DNA of 64,000 nucleotides from Azolla caroliniana (Eukaryota > Polypodiophyta), in contig JBHGNT010000006.1 of the NCBI GenBank assembly GCA_043228905.1, forward strand, positions 16,244,001 through 16,308,000, written 5' to 3'. Below, piece by piece: positions 9,849 through 21,074 of the stretch. A program made the translations under genes and the position numbers. The first letter of the stretch is position 1, and each line of letters begins with the position of its first letter. A model generated the notes under the pieces. That model was not told the origin of the DNA and did not search any database. It saw nothing but the letters and a program-made list of their open reading frames with translations.

Positions 9849-11595
9849 GACCTGGTTGACGCACCGAAAGGTGTGAAGCCGATCGGATGTAGGTGGGTGT
9901 ACAAGGTCAAGTACAACACCGACGGCTTGGTCAACCGATACAAGGCCCGGTTAGTAGCGAACGGTTACGCGCAGAAGCACGGCGTGGACTGCGATGAGAC
10001 CTTTGCGCATGTTGCGAAGATGACGACTGTCCACGTTTTGCTCGCAGTAGCTACGGCGAAGGGGTGGCACTTACATTTGATGAATGTAAAGAATGCATTC
10101 CTGCAAGGTGAGCTTGAGGAACATGTGTACATGGTACAGCCCCCCAGATTTCACTCTGGAACGAACACCTCGGCGGTGTGCCATTTGAAGAAGTCCCTTT
10201 ACGGACTAAAGCAAGCCCCGCGTGCCTGGAACGCGAAGATCACGCAACGATTGCATCGGATGGGCTTTGCAACATCAAAATCGGACTCCTCACTGTTCAT
10301 CCGGAAAGGTCGACTTGGGCCTGTTAGCATTTTACTTTATGTTGATGACTTGGTCATCACCGGCACCGACCTATGTGAGATTGACCGCGTGAAGCTCCAG
10401 CTTGCGGCATCATTGGACATGAAGGATCTGGGGAACCTTCATTACTTCCTCGGGATCGAAGTGATCCGCACCCCCGAAGGCATACTGATTAGCCAACGTC
10501 ATTACGCGCTGAATATGCTCTTCAAGTTCGGGATGGCCGACTATAAGCCCATCTCCATGCCTCTTGATAGGAACGTGAAGCTTCGCCCCGATTCCGGGAA
10601 GGTATGCGACCCGACGAGGTTCCGACTGATAGTTGGAAGCCTTATATACTTGACCATCACTCGACTAGATCTCAGCTACCCAGTCGGGGTGATTAGTTAG
10701 TTCATGGCGCGACCTATCGAGGAGTACCTTTAGTGTGCGCAACGCATACTGTGGTACGTAAGCGGCACTAAGGACCGGGGGCTACTATATCGGACCGGTA
10801 CAACCCCGTAATTGGTCGGCTACACCGATGCCGACTAGATCGGCAATGTCGCCGATCGTCGATCCACGTCCGGTTTCGCGTTCTCTCTTGGGAGTGTCAC
10901 GATCGCATGGAGTAGCAAGAAGTAGCCGATAGTTGCGTTGTCAAGCACCGAAGCTGAGTATAGAGGAGCGGTTATCGCGACATGCGAAGCCATATGGTTG
11001 AAGCGGCTACTTAAGGATCTGCAGGTGGAGGTATTCGATCCAACAACAATCTACTGTGACAATCTCAGCAGCATCCAGCTAGCAAAGAACCCCGTCTTCC
11101 ACGCCCGGACTAAGGACATTCAGGTGCACTACCATTTCTTCCCTGAGCGTGTCCTCTCCGGTGAAGTTGAACTTCAGTATGTTCCGATGGGTCGGCAGAC
11201 CATTGACATCTTCACCAAGCCTCTTAGTCTGGACAAGTTGCGGCAATTCTCGGGTGCGCTTGGGTTGTGTCACCTTGACGTGCCGAACTTGAGGGGGAGA
11301 GACGTCCCGAATGACCACGGAAGGGGGAGAGAAGTTTCGGAAGACCGTGACGCCGAGTCGGATGATGAATTCGATTTGGAATTGGTTGAAGAAGCTGAGG
11401 GCGGATCCGTGGAAGATTCCGAAAGAGGATATAAGGGGAGCAGTCGAAAGAAAGAGCCGAAGTCAACCAAGCGTGGGGGAGATGAAGCCATCAAGGGCGA
11501 GAAGACTGAAGACGAGTTAGAGACAGCCAACTCGGACGAGAGAGAAAACCGATCGGAGGAAGCTGATTCGGTTCGGATATTTGATTCGGAGACGC
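9849..11595 (+). pseudogene. pol: Copia A reverse transcriptase, RNase H and charged C-terminal tail
   Basis: RT begins CRWVYKVKYNTDG and has MNVKNAFLQGELEEHVYM, SLYGLKQAPRAW and an intact YVDDLVITG catalytic box. RNase H follows (ALSSTEAEYRGA, IYCDNLSSIQLAKNP). Five stops lie between 10698 and 10925: TAG at 10698, 10731 and 10923 replacing Gln, TAA 10809 replacing Glu, TAG 10836 replacing Trp. After RNase H a long acidic/basic tail (about 11290-11595) runs on until it is cut by the G1 LTR. It ends FDSET and resumes at 42443. Confidence 0.88.
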
Positions 11596-12411
11596 TGTCG
11601 TGCCTCTCGGCGACGGATCGTTACGTGAGTCGGGTGGGAACCGTTGGGGTTTTGGACTAGGAGAAAGGAGATCGTGAGATAGAGATTAATTATGAGTAGA
11701 TAGCAAAGACAAAGATAAGAAACTCGTGAATCACACGAGTATACTATATTAATTGGTACTTAGGTTGTTAAGGAAGAAGTAGATGCATAAATCGTGAATC
11801 CCACGAATAATTTTTATATTGATCAATACTTAATCCAAAAAAAAAAACCAACCCTTATACATCTTTCTCTCCTCCTTATATAAGGACGGAAGAGGCTAAG
11901 CATAGCTTCTTGCTTTTCTAAAGTGTTCATGCCCTCTAAATGTGCATGCTTGACTTTTCCCACTACAATTTCCTAAATTTAGCATTCATGCCCGCTAGAT
12001 GTGCATGCGTAATTTTTATTAGTGTACATATAAATAAAGTTTTCACGCATTCTAAAAATGCATGACTTACCTTTCAATAAAGGTAGGCGAAAATAAAGGT
12101 TTTATACATATTAAATCCATATTTGAAACACTCAGAATAAGTTAATATAATGGTAAAGCTGGAGTTTGTCTGTGTGGAGGTGCAGGGTTTGAATCCTGCC
12201 TTATGCACGTAACATAAATTTTAATGTTTCTTTTATTTACAATTGTGTCTCTTCATCCCGTAAGAGACTCTCACCGGCCTTCTTCATCCGGCTCTTCCTT
12301 GCCGATTCCTCCTTGCCGGTTCCTCTTCGTCTGGTTCTCACCGGGTATTTCATTTTCTATCCGAATGAACAAAATGCAATTTCCACGTAGTGTGTGAATT
12401 ACACTACGACA
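11596..12411 (-). repeat. G1 3' LTR
   Basis: This 816-bp copy matches 41641-42442 apart from about 20-25 substitutions and a 16-bp length difference near 12090. It is AT-rich, with a palindromic TATA element CCTTATATAAGG at about 11874-11885 and a tRNA-like module at about 12141-12205. The central part repeats CATGCCCGCTAGATGTGCATGC-like segments. Confidence 0.93.
12141..12205 (+). other. tRNA-like (Pol III promoter-like) module in G1 LTR
   Basis: TAATGGTAAAGCTGGAG resembles an A box, and GGGTTTGAATCCTG (12185-12197) matches a B box (G-W-T-C-R-A-N-N-C) closely but for one base. The other LTR copy at 42172-42240 has the better B box AGGTTCGAATCTTG. It looks like a tRNA-derived SINE head captured in the LTR. 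No tRNA gene can be folded from it by eye. Confidence 0.45.
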
Positions 12412-12419
12412 CTCACCCC

Positions 12420-13694
12420 CTATAAACCCGCACATCCTCCGGTATGTGTCGAAGTTCTCGATGTTCCATATTCTCCTCCATCCGTATCGTTCTCCGAATC
12501 TTCCCTTATGTCGACTACGAGTTGAAGTCCACTTTCTTCGCCATTTGCATCACCGCGATCTTTGTCCGGTTGCTCCTCATTGTCGGTCTCGCCTATGGCT
12601 ACATAAGATTCCTTGTTAGTCCGCTTCTTTAAGATCTTCACCCGTTTCCCTGCTATAGGCACTCGTAGTATCGTTCCATCCAACTCACTTAGTCGGTAAG
12701 TTCCGTTGTTGAAAACTTTCCGAACCTCATATGGGCCGAAGCACCTTTTTGCGAACTTCCGTACCGTTGTATGTTGATGATCCAAACTATTGTCATAGAC
12801 AATCACCCAATCTCCTTCTTCAATCTTCCGTGGTCGTAGTCGGTGCTTGGTGTCGAACCGGCTTTTGTTCCGGAGTCGTGCTTCTTGCTGTCGGCGTGAC
12901 GCTTCCGCTACATCTTCCGGGCTTCCCTCCAGTTGTCGTATCCGGACCGCTAGTAGTTCTTCCCGACTCATCTCTTCCTTCCACAGTAGCATTGTCCATG
13001 TCGCGATTGCGGTTTCCGTCGACATTACCAGTGCTTGTCCGGTCATAAGTTCTGCCGGCATATAACCGGTTACGGAGCTATGTGTCGTCCGATCCGCCCA
13101 TAATGCATACGGGAGCGTCTGCGGCCAATCCATCACCCTTCCGTCGCATGCTTTGGCAAGTGCTTTGACGATCAGACTATGTCCTCGCTCGACCTTCCCG
13201 TTGGCTTCCGGATTGTATGTTGTTGTTAGTGTTAACAGAACTCCATGTTTGGCGAAGAATCCCCTAGCTTTATCAGAGTCAAGTTCTCCCCGATCCGCAA
13301 TCACTTGTCCTACGCACCCGTACCTGCAAAACACTTCTTCCAAAAGAAATTGACATACCGCAGAACACGTTTTTCTTCGTAGCGCCCGACCTTCTACTTG
13401 ATTTGTGAGATATTCCCGAGCTAACACCAAGTACTTCTTTTGTCTGATCCCGGTTGGCATGGCTACAATGTCGGCCATCCATTTGAAGTTGATTGTTGGT
13501 GAGAATGTTGGATGTAACTCATCTCAGTGTCGAACTCTAGAGTAGATTTGACACTTCTCACAGCTTTCCGTGAACTCCGCGACATCTTTGTACATATTCT
13601 TCCACCAATATCTATGCTTGATCTTCCCAAATGTTGCCCATGTTCCCCGATGTCCAACCCAATCAGATTCGTGAAATTCAGACATTACCTGGTT
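12420..13694 (-). pseudogene. pol: G1 integrase
   Basis: Minus strand. The HHCC zinc domain (HRGTWATFGKIKHRYWW then CEKCQ) precedes the catalytic core: DIVAMPTG with Asp, VIADRGELDSD with Asp, and NPEANGKVERGH with Glu. The C-terminal domain includes EEGDWVIVYDNS and CFGPYEVRKVFNNGTY and ends in an acidic Gly/Asp-rich tail close to the 3' LTR. TGA at 13695-13697 and 13524-13526 falls where CGA (Arg) is expected. The core from 13478 to 12420 is otherwise open (about 350 residues). No chromodomain is recognised. Confidence 0.85.
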
Positions 13695-15920
13695 TCATTG
13701 CTCTTTTGTCCCGACTACTTGAAGTGGTATGCCACCCGGTCTTTTCGGTTCCCTCCATAAAAATCCATTTTTCAAGAAGAACTTTCGGACTTGCCGTTTC
13801 TTACTTCGGATCTCGGCTCTCTTCTCTTTATTGTCCGATGATTCCTCGATTTCTCGTAGCATTTTCCTGATCAACAAGCTTTCTCCCTCGTATTCTTCTT
13901 CCCGGAATTCTTGGATTACGTCCACCCGACATATGTGCTGCGAAGCAAAGTAGTCTTTGGAAACTTCTTCATTATCGGATTCGGTTATGTCATCTCCGAA
14001 CCGCGCCCTTGATAGCATAGCCGCTACAACGTTGTCTTTTCCGGAGATGTGTCTTACCTCCAGATTAAGGGACTTAACATATGCAATCCACCTTAGCATA
14101 GCCACATCCGGTATAGTACAACACCGCATCATCCTGAGTATCGGAAGACAATCCGTTTCGATCACTACTTCGGCTCCGATCAAATAATCTCGATCTGATT
14201 TGATTGCCGACATGACTCCCCATAATTCTCTTTTGACTTGCGCATACCGGCGTTGCCTTTCGTTGAGAACCTTTGCTCTGAATCGGATCGGATATTGCGA
14301 ACCATCCGAGTCGAGTTGATTGATGACCCATCCGATTCCGGTTGGACTTGTATCAACCGTTACTATAACCGGTCGGTCATAGTTCGGCTTCTTTAGAGCT
14401 TTAGCCCTCCGCAGTGTTTTCTTGAGCTTCCTCATGGCTTCGGTGTGTTCCGGTTTCCATTCAAACTTCTTCCTCTTCCGCAACAAGTGATAGAGCGGGT
14501 CCGCAATATGTGCGTAGTGCGGAATCCATATGTGATAGAATGCACATGCTCCAAGAAACCTTCGGACTTCGGATTGTGACTCGCATACATCTTTCATAGC
14601 TTGAATCGCATCGATCTTGGTCGGTGACGATCTTCGGCCATAGGGCCCACATAGATGTCCGACTACCAATATTTCTTCTTGTTCGAATGCCGATTTCTCT
14701 CCAGAAAGTGTTAGATGCACATCTTCTAACTTCCATAACACTTTCCCACAATCACGGATATGGTTGACTACGAACCTTCGGCATCCACGTTCATCCATAG
14801 CTTCATCTTTTTCTTCCACCGCACACCCTTTCATCGGAATGTCATCTAGGAATGACATCGTTATCTCCGGTATGCAATCCCCTAGCACCTTGTTCATCGC
14901 ATTCATCATATGTGCGACCGAGTTTGTAGCGCCTTGTGGTAGCATACACATCTGGACTAATCCTATCGGTGTCCGCATGGTACTGATGTCTCGGCTCTCT
15001 ACGGCTAGTTGGAATTGGTCATATCCGGAGTATAGGTCTCCGATGGAGTATATCATGCGACCGGCAAATGCTTCTGCAAATTCGTCCACTATCGGACCGA
15101 CTCCGGAATTCCGGATCGTGACCTTGTTCACCGGTTGCAAGTCTTGGATAAATCGGAGTGACCCATTCTTCTTCGGAACCGTAAACCATCGATTTGAGTA
15201 CGAAGCGTTTGATGGCTCTAGAATCCCCATCACCACCTTCTCCTTGAGCAAGTTGATGACTTTCGGAATATGCGCCTGCGGCACCGGAATCGGCTTCAGG
15301 CTCCATGGCACATGGTCAATCGTGAAGATCACCATCGGCTCCACTATCTTCGGATCAACGCACCCTATCTCCTTCAATGTGAATGCAAATGCTTTTCCAT
15401 GTTGTTCCAGCATCTCACGAAATCGTTCTTCTTCTTTTTGTAAGAGGAAACCACCTCCACCGATCCGAAGTTTCTTCCGGGTCTCATCCGAGAAGGCATG
15501 TCCGATATCCACAGACTTTCGAAGTGTTGGATCTCCCGAGACTTGTTTCCTTTTTTGTTCTCTATCGGTGGGTAGCGGTCCTGCGGCCGGTTTCACTTTC
15601 TTCTCCACGGTCTTGTATTTCGTACTTACCATTACTTCTTCTTTGCGGAACGCATCCGGCCCCATTTTCGCAATGATCTCGTACATCTCGACCGACTCCA
15701 CTGGGACTACCTGGTCTTCTTGGTTTTTACCCTCCACAAGCTCTTCAAGCCGTTGTAGCGTGCTCCCATAGAACACTTCTTCGACTACCCCCACGATTTC
15801 TTCATCTTCTTTTATTATTGATGCCGACCGTAACTTACTCTCTACCTTTCGGTATTCTTTCTTCATTCCTCTGGCTACGGCTGCGTACGTTGATGCCCCA
15901 TCCGGACCGATTCATACTTG
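13695..15920 (-). CDS. pol: G1 reverse transcriptase-RNase H polyprotein segment
   Basis: A minus-strand frame of about 723 residues from Met 15866, open slightly further upstream. A lysine/glutamate-rich N-terminal spacer is followed by RT (WFTVPKKNGSLRFIQDLQ, FLDDIPMKG at about residue 339 as the catalytic box, in the FxDD form), the thumb (EVRRFLGACAFYHIWIPHY) and RNase H (VTVDTSPTGIGW, ETDCLPIL, HISGKDNVVAAMLSR). It then enters the integrase N-terminus. It ends at TGA 13695, probably a mutated Arg codon. It is in a different frame from the upstream gag-protease, so a programmed or decayed frameshift separates them. FLDDIP differs from the Athila-like FMDDF type, so G1 is a different lineage from G0 and G2. 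Confidence 0.85.
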
Positions 15921-16000
15921 TTTTGCTCTGAGAGTCTTCTTCCTGTGTAGGGTATGAGGGCTTCTCGGAGTATCACTTCCCCACTCCGCAACAGTCCGAT

Positions 16001-17450
16001 CTAAAAATCCATCTTCGTTTGGGACAAGAGCTCCCTCTTGTTCCTTTCATGATTTGCCGGCACAGTTAGGAATTGGACGGATTTCCCTCTGTTTTGGCTC
16101 CAAATTTGTGCAAAAGCCGCACCGCTATCGAGCACCTTTGTCTCCATCCATGAAGCCGTGATAAAGGGTTGCCCGAGGATAACGGAGTGTGAGACCTCAT
16201 CTTGCACGAAGAAATTTTGGTCTATCTCCACATCCTCGATCTTCACCATGACATCCGGACAAGCCACAAGTAGTTCTTCCGTTGCTTTAGTGGCTGCCCG
16301 GATCTTCCACCCATGATTCGTGTTAATAGGCCACTTACCCTTCCGGTAGAACTCCGTGGACATCAAGTTGATCTCCGATCCGTGATCAATCAATGCTAGC
16401 ACGGGCTCTTTGATGTTACCGATTCGGACCGGAGTCTCCGTAGTTGCGCGTGCCCAGTGTGGCTTTGTGTAGTGAGAATTCAGTATTTCTTCCTCCAATT
16501 CGGTGTCATTCATTAGAACGGTATTTGCATTCACCCTTGGAGCGTTCTCCTCCATACTTTGCCTTTTTCTCTTCACGAGATCCACAAGAAGATCGTGGAA
16601 CTCCTTCTTCGCTATTCCGAGTAATTCCCCAAGCGAAAAATCTACCCGGCTATCGAGGATTCTCTCCTCGAACACCTTTTTCAAGTCCGTTTGTTGTTCG
16701 ATGTCCGAGGTGAGCTTGAATGCCGGAATCATCTTTTCTTTTCCCTTAGCCCCGGAGTTCCAGCTTTCTGGTGTATTCGATGGACCGGCCACCTCATCCG
16801 TGTGCCGTCGCTTCTCATCTACATACACTTCATGCAAATGGCATAAAGCAAACACACTATTCTTATCCACGGGGCACTCCCATCCTGTAGCTTCACGGAT
16901 GCCTTCCGCGGTGCTTCGGATCTCATTGGAGTCGGTTTTCTCGGGGTTTTCTAGCATATCCGGCCAAAAAGACGCCTTTGCTCCCGACGACTCACCCACA
17001 CTTATTCCCGCGGTTGTCACATAATTACCTTTTGCCGCTATTTCCTCCTCTAGAACCTTCTTCATGCCGCCTTTCCGGAAGTTCGGTCGGAGTGGATTCC
17101 GAGAGTCCATCGAATGAATATGATTTCCCTCGTAGTAGATAAGATCCCGTCGTAACACCTCCTTGTGCTCGTCGCAATCCCTCCGATTGTTTTCGGTGCT
17201 ATCACACCATATACATCGACAGTCCATATACTTGGAGTTTGTGGGACGGTCTCCCGACTTCTTCACCATCGCGATTTTCAGATTCTCCATATCTTTCAGC
17301 AACTGCTCCATCGTGGTTGTGTCAATCCCCTTCTCGGTCGTAGTCTCTCGAGCCTGCAGTCGATGGTCCTCCAATCCGGATCTTGGTTTCGGAATTGGTT
17401 CCGAAACCCTCTTCTCTTCGTTAGCAAGACACTGCCCCCTCTTCGTGTAT
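16001..17450 (-). CDS. gag-pro: G1 gag C-terminus and aspartic protease
   Basis: Open from the G2 junction (17450) to TAG 16001-16003. Domains in order: a linker; an atypical Cys cluster CRCIWCDSTENNRRDC (a zinc-knuckle-like motif with Asn where His is expected); a conserved FRKGGMKKVLEEE block; a long spacer; and a retropepsin with ALIDHGSEINLMS and SVILGQPFI. The protease cleaves Gag and Pol precursors. Its 5' portion continues on the other side of G2 at 35030, where the frame resumes exactly after removal of one TGTAT duplication. Confidence 0.83.
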
Positions 17451-17885
17451 TGTTAACTCTTAGGGCCGGACAATGGCCTAACACAGAGTGTCTACGGAAG
17501 ACACTTCACCAAAGGGTGTTATGGCAACTGGATTAGACTCAACGCTTAACCCGACTTAATTAAGTTACTCAGCATGATCATCTTTCATAATCACACGCGT
17601 AAGATATAACGATTAAGACAGAACGGCAATTAACACAGAGAGATAACAACGCTAAGCTTTTATTAATTAACCGCTATTCATTACATTGTATCGGGGTCTT
17701 TAAATAGGTTTCCGGTCTGTATTACAAAACGGTGCCATCCGCACCTGTTCGGGATCGGTCCGGATCCGGAACGGCATACCGATTCCGGTCCGTTCGTCCA
17801 CACTCATAGCTTAATTACAACCACATTCCTACTACTTAAATAACTCTCCGTTTCTCACTCTGAACTCCTTTGCCGGCCGGTAACA
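17451..17885 (-). repeat. G2 3' LTR
   Basis: 435 bp, same length as 34595-35029, with roughly 15-20 substitutions between them, nearly all transitions. A TATTTAAA-type element lies near 17697-17709 on the minus strand. Confidence 0.93.
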
Positions 17886-17939
17886 CATGGCACGCCCGTG
17901 GGACAGTACCTTGTACGTCGAATCCACAACCGACCCTTG

Positions 17940-19543
17940 CTATTCTTCGTCCAAAATATCTAGAATGCTTTGTTCGAGAGTCTCCAATGGTTCATCTGGA
18001 ATTGGTTGTTGTTGTTGTTGTTGTTGCTGCTCTATTGATGTCTGTTGCGGCGGGTCCGTTGGTGGTTGCTCCTCCGTTTGTTGCTCTGACACTTGCGTCT
18101 CTGTCGTTGCTCCCTTCGTCGTAGTGGTCTCCGGTTGACTGGTTCCGGGCTTGCCCTCAGCCGACGACGGTTCCTCATCACTAAGGTTAACCGTTGCCGC
18201 TTCCCTTGCTTTTTCTTCCCGAACCCGGGACCGCTCGTAGCTTTCAAACTGGATTTGAGCGTCCAGCCTATCATCGTCTAGCTGAGCTATGAGCTGGCTG
18301 ACCTGCGCCAGTTGTTCATCTACCAGGACTTGGAAGTCGTCGGCCAACTCGTCCCGTATGGCGGTGAAGTCCTCGGAAGTCAACGTATAACAATCATCTC
18401 CTTCCTTCCGCCGGTTTGCCACATCTGCCCGTAGCAATTGGAGTTCCGCCGCGTTTTGTGCCCACTTTGTCCACCATCTTACGGAGCTTTCATCAATCAA
18501 GTGTTTTGTCTGATTTAGCCATGCCCGGAGGATGGACTGAATCCGGCCCGTTCCCAATTGTGATTTTGTTTCCGCCGCTTGCCGTTCCTCCAGTTGCTTG
18601 ATGATTTTGACGTTGTCTTCCTCCCGCGCCTTGTAATGCGTCAATTGCCTTTGATATGTGCTTTGTAATTTCTGCAATACTGTTGACGCTCTCTCTTTTT
18701 CTTCCTGCTGCTGCCTCTGGAGCTCCATCCGGACCTTCTCCGCCTCGTCCAAGCGTCTTATATTTTCCGCACGTTCGTCGGCAATCGCCGTCGCGGCCCG
18801 ATCAACTTCCTGCTGGAGCTCGGCCATCCGTTCCTTATGCTCCGTTTCCAGCCGTTTGTAGTCCCGGTGCAGGTGCTCAAAATCATCTGTCTTTTTCTTG
18901 AGCCGTGCATTGATCCTCGCGGTCCTTCTGCTGGCGGAGCTCTTCCTTTAGCCGTTCAATTTCCGTTTCCGCCGTCTTCCGCAGCTTGTCCTTTTCTTGC
19001 AGCACTTTGTCTTTTTCCTCCTTTAGCCGGTTGTACGCTTGATGGCCTTTCCGGAGGCTCTCCTCTGCCCGGTGGAGGTTCTCAGTAGTCTTCTTTAATT
19101 CGGCTTCGACCGTTGTCTTCAATTCCCGTTCACGGCTCCTTAGCGCTTCTTGTGCGGCAAGTTCATCTCTCAATTCCGCAAGCTCCTGGGCTTGCGCCGC
19201 ATCTCTCACCGGAATGGTTTCCGTTGCCGGGGTCTTATTGGTATGTACAGGTCGATCCGTTTCTTTATTCTGTACACTTACCGGATTCACCGGTGATTGG
19301 ATCTGTGTTGCCGTTAAGGCCATTTTGACCATCTCTGTCGTGACCTGATCCAAGTCTTTTTCAAGGCACCAGATTCTGGACCGGGCCGTCTCTAGTTGTT
19401 CGGTTGTGAGGAGCAACCGTTCGCTTTGTGCTCTTTCTTCCGCCTCAATATACCCCACTGCTCCGGCTATCTGTTCGCCTATCCACCGGAGCCACAGGCT
19501 ATCGGTGCCTTGTTGTGCTTGCACGGAGGTTTGACAGATTGGC
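17940..19543 (-). pseudogene. G2 ORF3 C-terminal part: long coiled coil with polyglutamine-rich end
   Basis: Two adjoining open segments in different frames (19524-18883 and 18827-17940) read as one long helical protein. The heptad-like Glu/Lys/Arg/Gln-rich stretches include EELRQQKDREDQ and EVDRAATAIADERAENIRRL. A more globular part has WLNQTKHLIDESSVRWW. The acidic C-terminus carries a run of nine Gln and ends LDILDEE just before the 3' LTR. A frameshift near 18885 joins the two coiled-coil segments. Function unknown. It occupies the position of the extra 3' ORF ('env-like') of Athila-type elements, but I see no signal peptide or transmembrane segment. Confidence 0.65.
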
Positions 19544-20920
19544 TCACTTGTAGATGGGTGGCCCGCCTGGTTCTGCCGAGTTGCAGTTCCGTTTCTGCCC
19601 GTGGACCACCCTGCTGTCCTGGTTCCCCTTGCGCTTCTTCTTGGCTCGCCGAGGGAGGCTGCCTTGACCTTTCGGGCTCTGGCGGGATGGGACTTGCCGG
19701 TGTTGCCGGTGTTGCGGTGTTGCCGGGGCTTCTGATTCCGGTGCCATGCGCACCGGTTCCGGTTCCTTCCTTGGCATGGGAGTCTCAGTATGGGGAGTCA
19801 GTGTTCCCTCCGTCTGAGGGTCCGAACGTTTCCCGGCTGCCTCAACGGTCCTTGCCGACGACCGTCGCTGGAGGTGCTCCGTAGGCTCCTCCTCTATTTC
19901 CTCTTCCTGAGTCCCGGCATTGAGTTTTGCCGCCAAGGGGTCCGCTTCTCTATTCACCGGTCGGCGGAGTGTAACCTTTACGGGCCGTGCCGGTGGTTCC
20001 TCCTGCGCATCCGTTGGCCGCTTCCGGCTGCCGCTCTCCTTTCCCGCCTGTTCTGCATCCGCCGCCTTTCCCTTAGTGGCCTTAGAGGCCAACAACTGTT
20101 GTCGTTTGGAAGCCGTTCTTGGGGTGCCGTCCGCCACTCTTCCTCGCTTCTTGGGCTGGACAGGTGGCACAAGCAAGGTGAGCCACTGCGTTACGGCGTG
20201 CCATATCCTCCGTCCGTCTCGGCCTTCTTTGCCGTCTTTGCCTCTGACGATCTCGATTGCCGCACACAACTTGTCTGCGATCAATACCGGCCAATCCACC
20301 TTGATCCCTTCATAGGTGGCGATGATCATCCCTGCCAGGTTCAGCGGCATGACAGGGGGTCTAGGGTACACATGGCCGTATTCGTGGAGCACACGAGCAA
20401 TCTCGCGGAACAACATATCTCCGCCACCCTGTGTCTGGTAGCCCTTGCTGGCTAGAGAGTACTCACCAAAATACCTGATGAGCTGCTCCGGGGTTGGGTT
20501 GTCAATCGTGAGTATGCCTCCCTCCGGAAGGCCTGTTAACGCTCGAATCGCCTCTGCCGTTATGACCTCTGTGTCGATTTCTTTGATCACTTTGTCGGCT
20601 TCTTTGTGTGGCGGCACTTCCATCATCATCAAGAAGCCCTCGAGCCCGTGTTGCTTTAGCCATGTCTTGGCGGCTTCCGACAGTGTTTGCGGGTCCATGT
20701 CTGTGTCGAGGTCGGATTGTGGTGGCGAGGTTGGATGGTGATGAGAGTGAGATTGAGAGAGAGAGAGTTCAGAAGGCGGGGGTTCTCTGTGCGTAGGTTC
20801 TCGTCTGATGATCTTGCAGCGTCTTGGTGCTTCTGTGCTCCTGGGTTCGCGAAAGTAAAGGGTCTCTACGCGCAGTGGTTTTTGTCTGTGCATTCTGGCG
20901 CCTGTTTCGAGTGTGTGCAT
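19544..20920 (-). CDS. G2 ORF3 N-terminal part: globular domain plus basic Pro-rich region
   Basis: 458 codons on the minus strand. After a short basic leader comes a globular domain of about 200 residues (for example AAKTWLKQHGLEGFLMMMEV, AEAIRALTGLPEGG, DWPVLIADKLCAAIEI, WHAVTQWLTLLVPPV). It is followed by a basic, Pro/Arg/Lys-rich, probably nucleic-acid-binding or nuclear-targeting region (PKKRGRVADG, RRAKKKRKGNQ). The ITAEAIRALTGLPEGG segment resembles in style the domain of plant transposon-associated ORFs and the FTVADVCAMLHL segment of the 1-1872 ORF. TGA 19544 and a frame change separate it from the coiled-coil part. Function unknown; I infer a conserved ORF3. Confidence 0.6.
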   Translation of the reverse strand: MHTLETGARMHRQKPLRVETLYFREPRSTEAPRRCKIIRREPTHREPPPSELSLSQSHSHHHPTSPPQSDLDTDMDPQTLSEAAKTWLKQHGLEGFLMMMEVPPHKEADKVIKEIDTEVITAEAIRALTGLPEGGILTIDNPTPEQLIRYFGEYSLASKGYQTQGGGDMLFREIARVLHEYGHVYPRPPVMPLNLAGMIIATYEGIKVDWPVLIADKLCAAIEIVRGKDGKEGRDGRRIWHAVTQWLTLLVPPVQPKKRGRVADGTPRTASKRQQLLASKATKGKAADAEQAGKESGSRKRPTDAQEEPPARPVKVTLRRPVNREADPLAAKLNAGTQEEEIEEEPTEHLQRRSSARTVEAAGKRSDPQTEGTLTPHTETPMPRKEPEPVRMAPESEAPATPQHRQHRQVPSRQSPKGQGSLPRRAKKKRKGNQDSRVVHGQKRNCNSAEPGGPPIYK

Positions 20921-21074
20921 GTCGTGTACTAAAATAGCATTATGTCCTGTGGTGGCGCTTTAAATGCCCACTACGTACCTTTTCGCTCCTTGCTCTTTCA
21001 TCCATTCATTCCTCGCTTTTGCATGATTGTTTTTTTTTTTTTTTTTGGTTATTATTATTATTATTAGTGTGACG

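Noticed and set aside
7588-11000. TAG reassigned to glutamine, as in some green algae
   Set aside because: Many TAG codons sit at Gln positions, but others replace Trp, TGA replaces Arg, and the intact sister copy F uses CAG at the same places. Mutation of methylated CAG explains all of them with one mechanism.
14764-15771. Long plus-strand ORF of 335 codons
   Set aside because: It is the antisense shadow of the G1 RT-RNase H frame, which has clear motifs on the minus strand.
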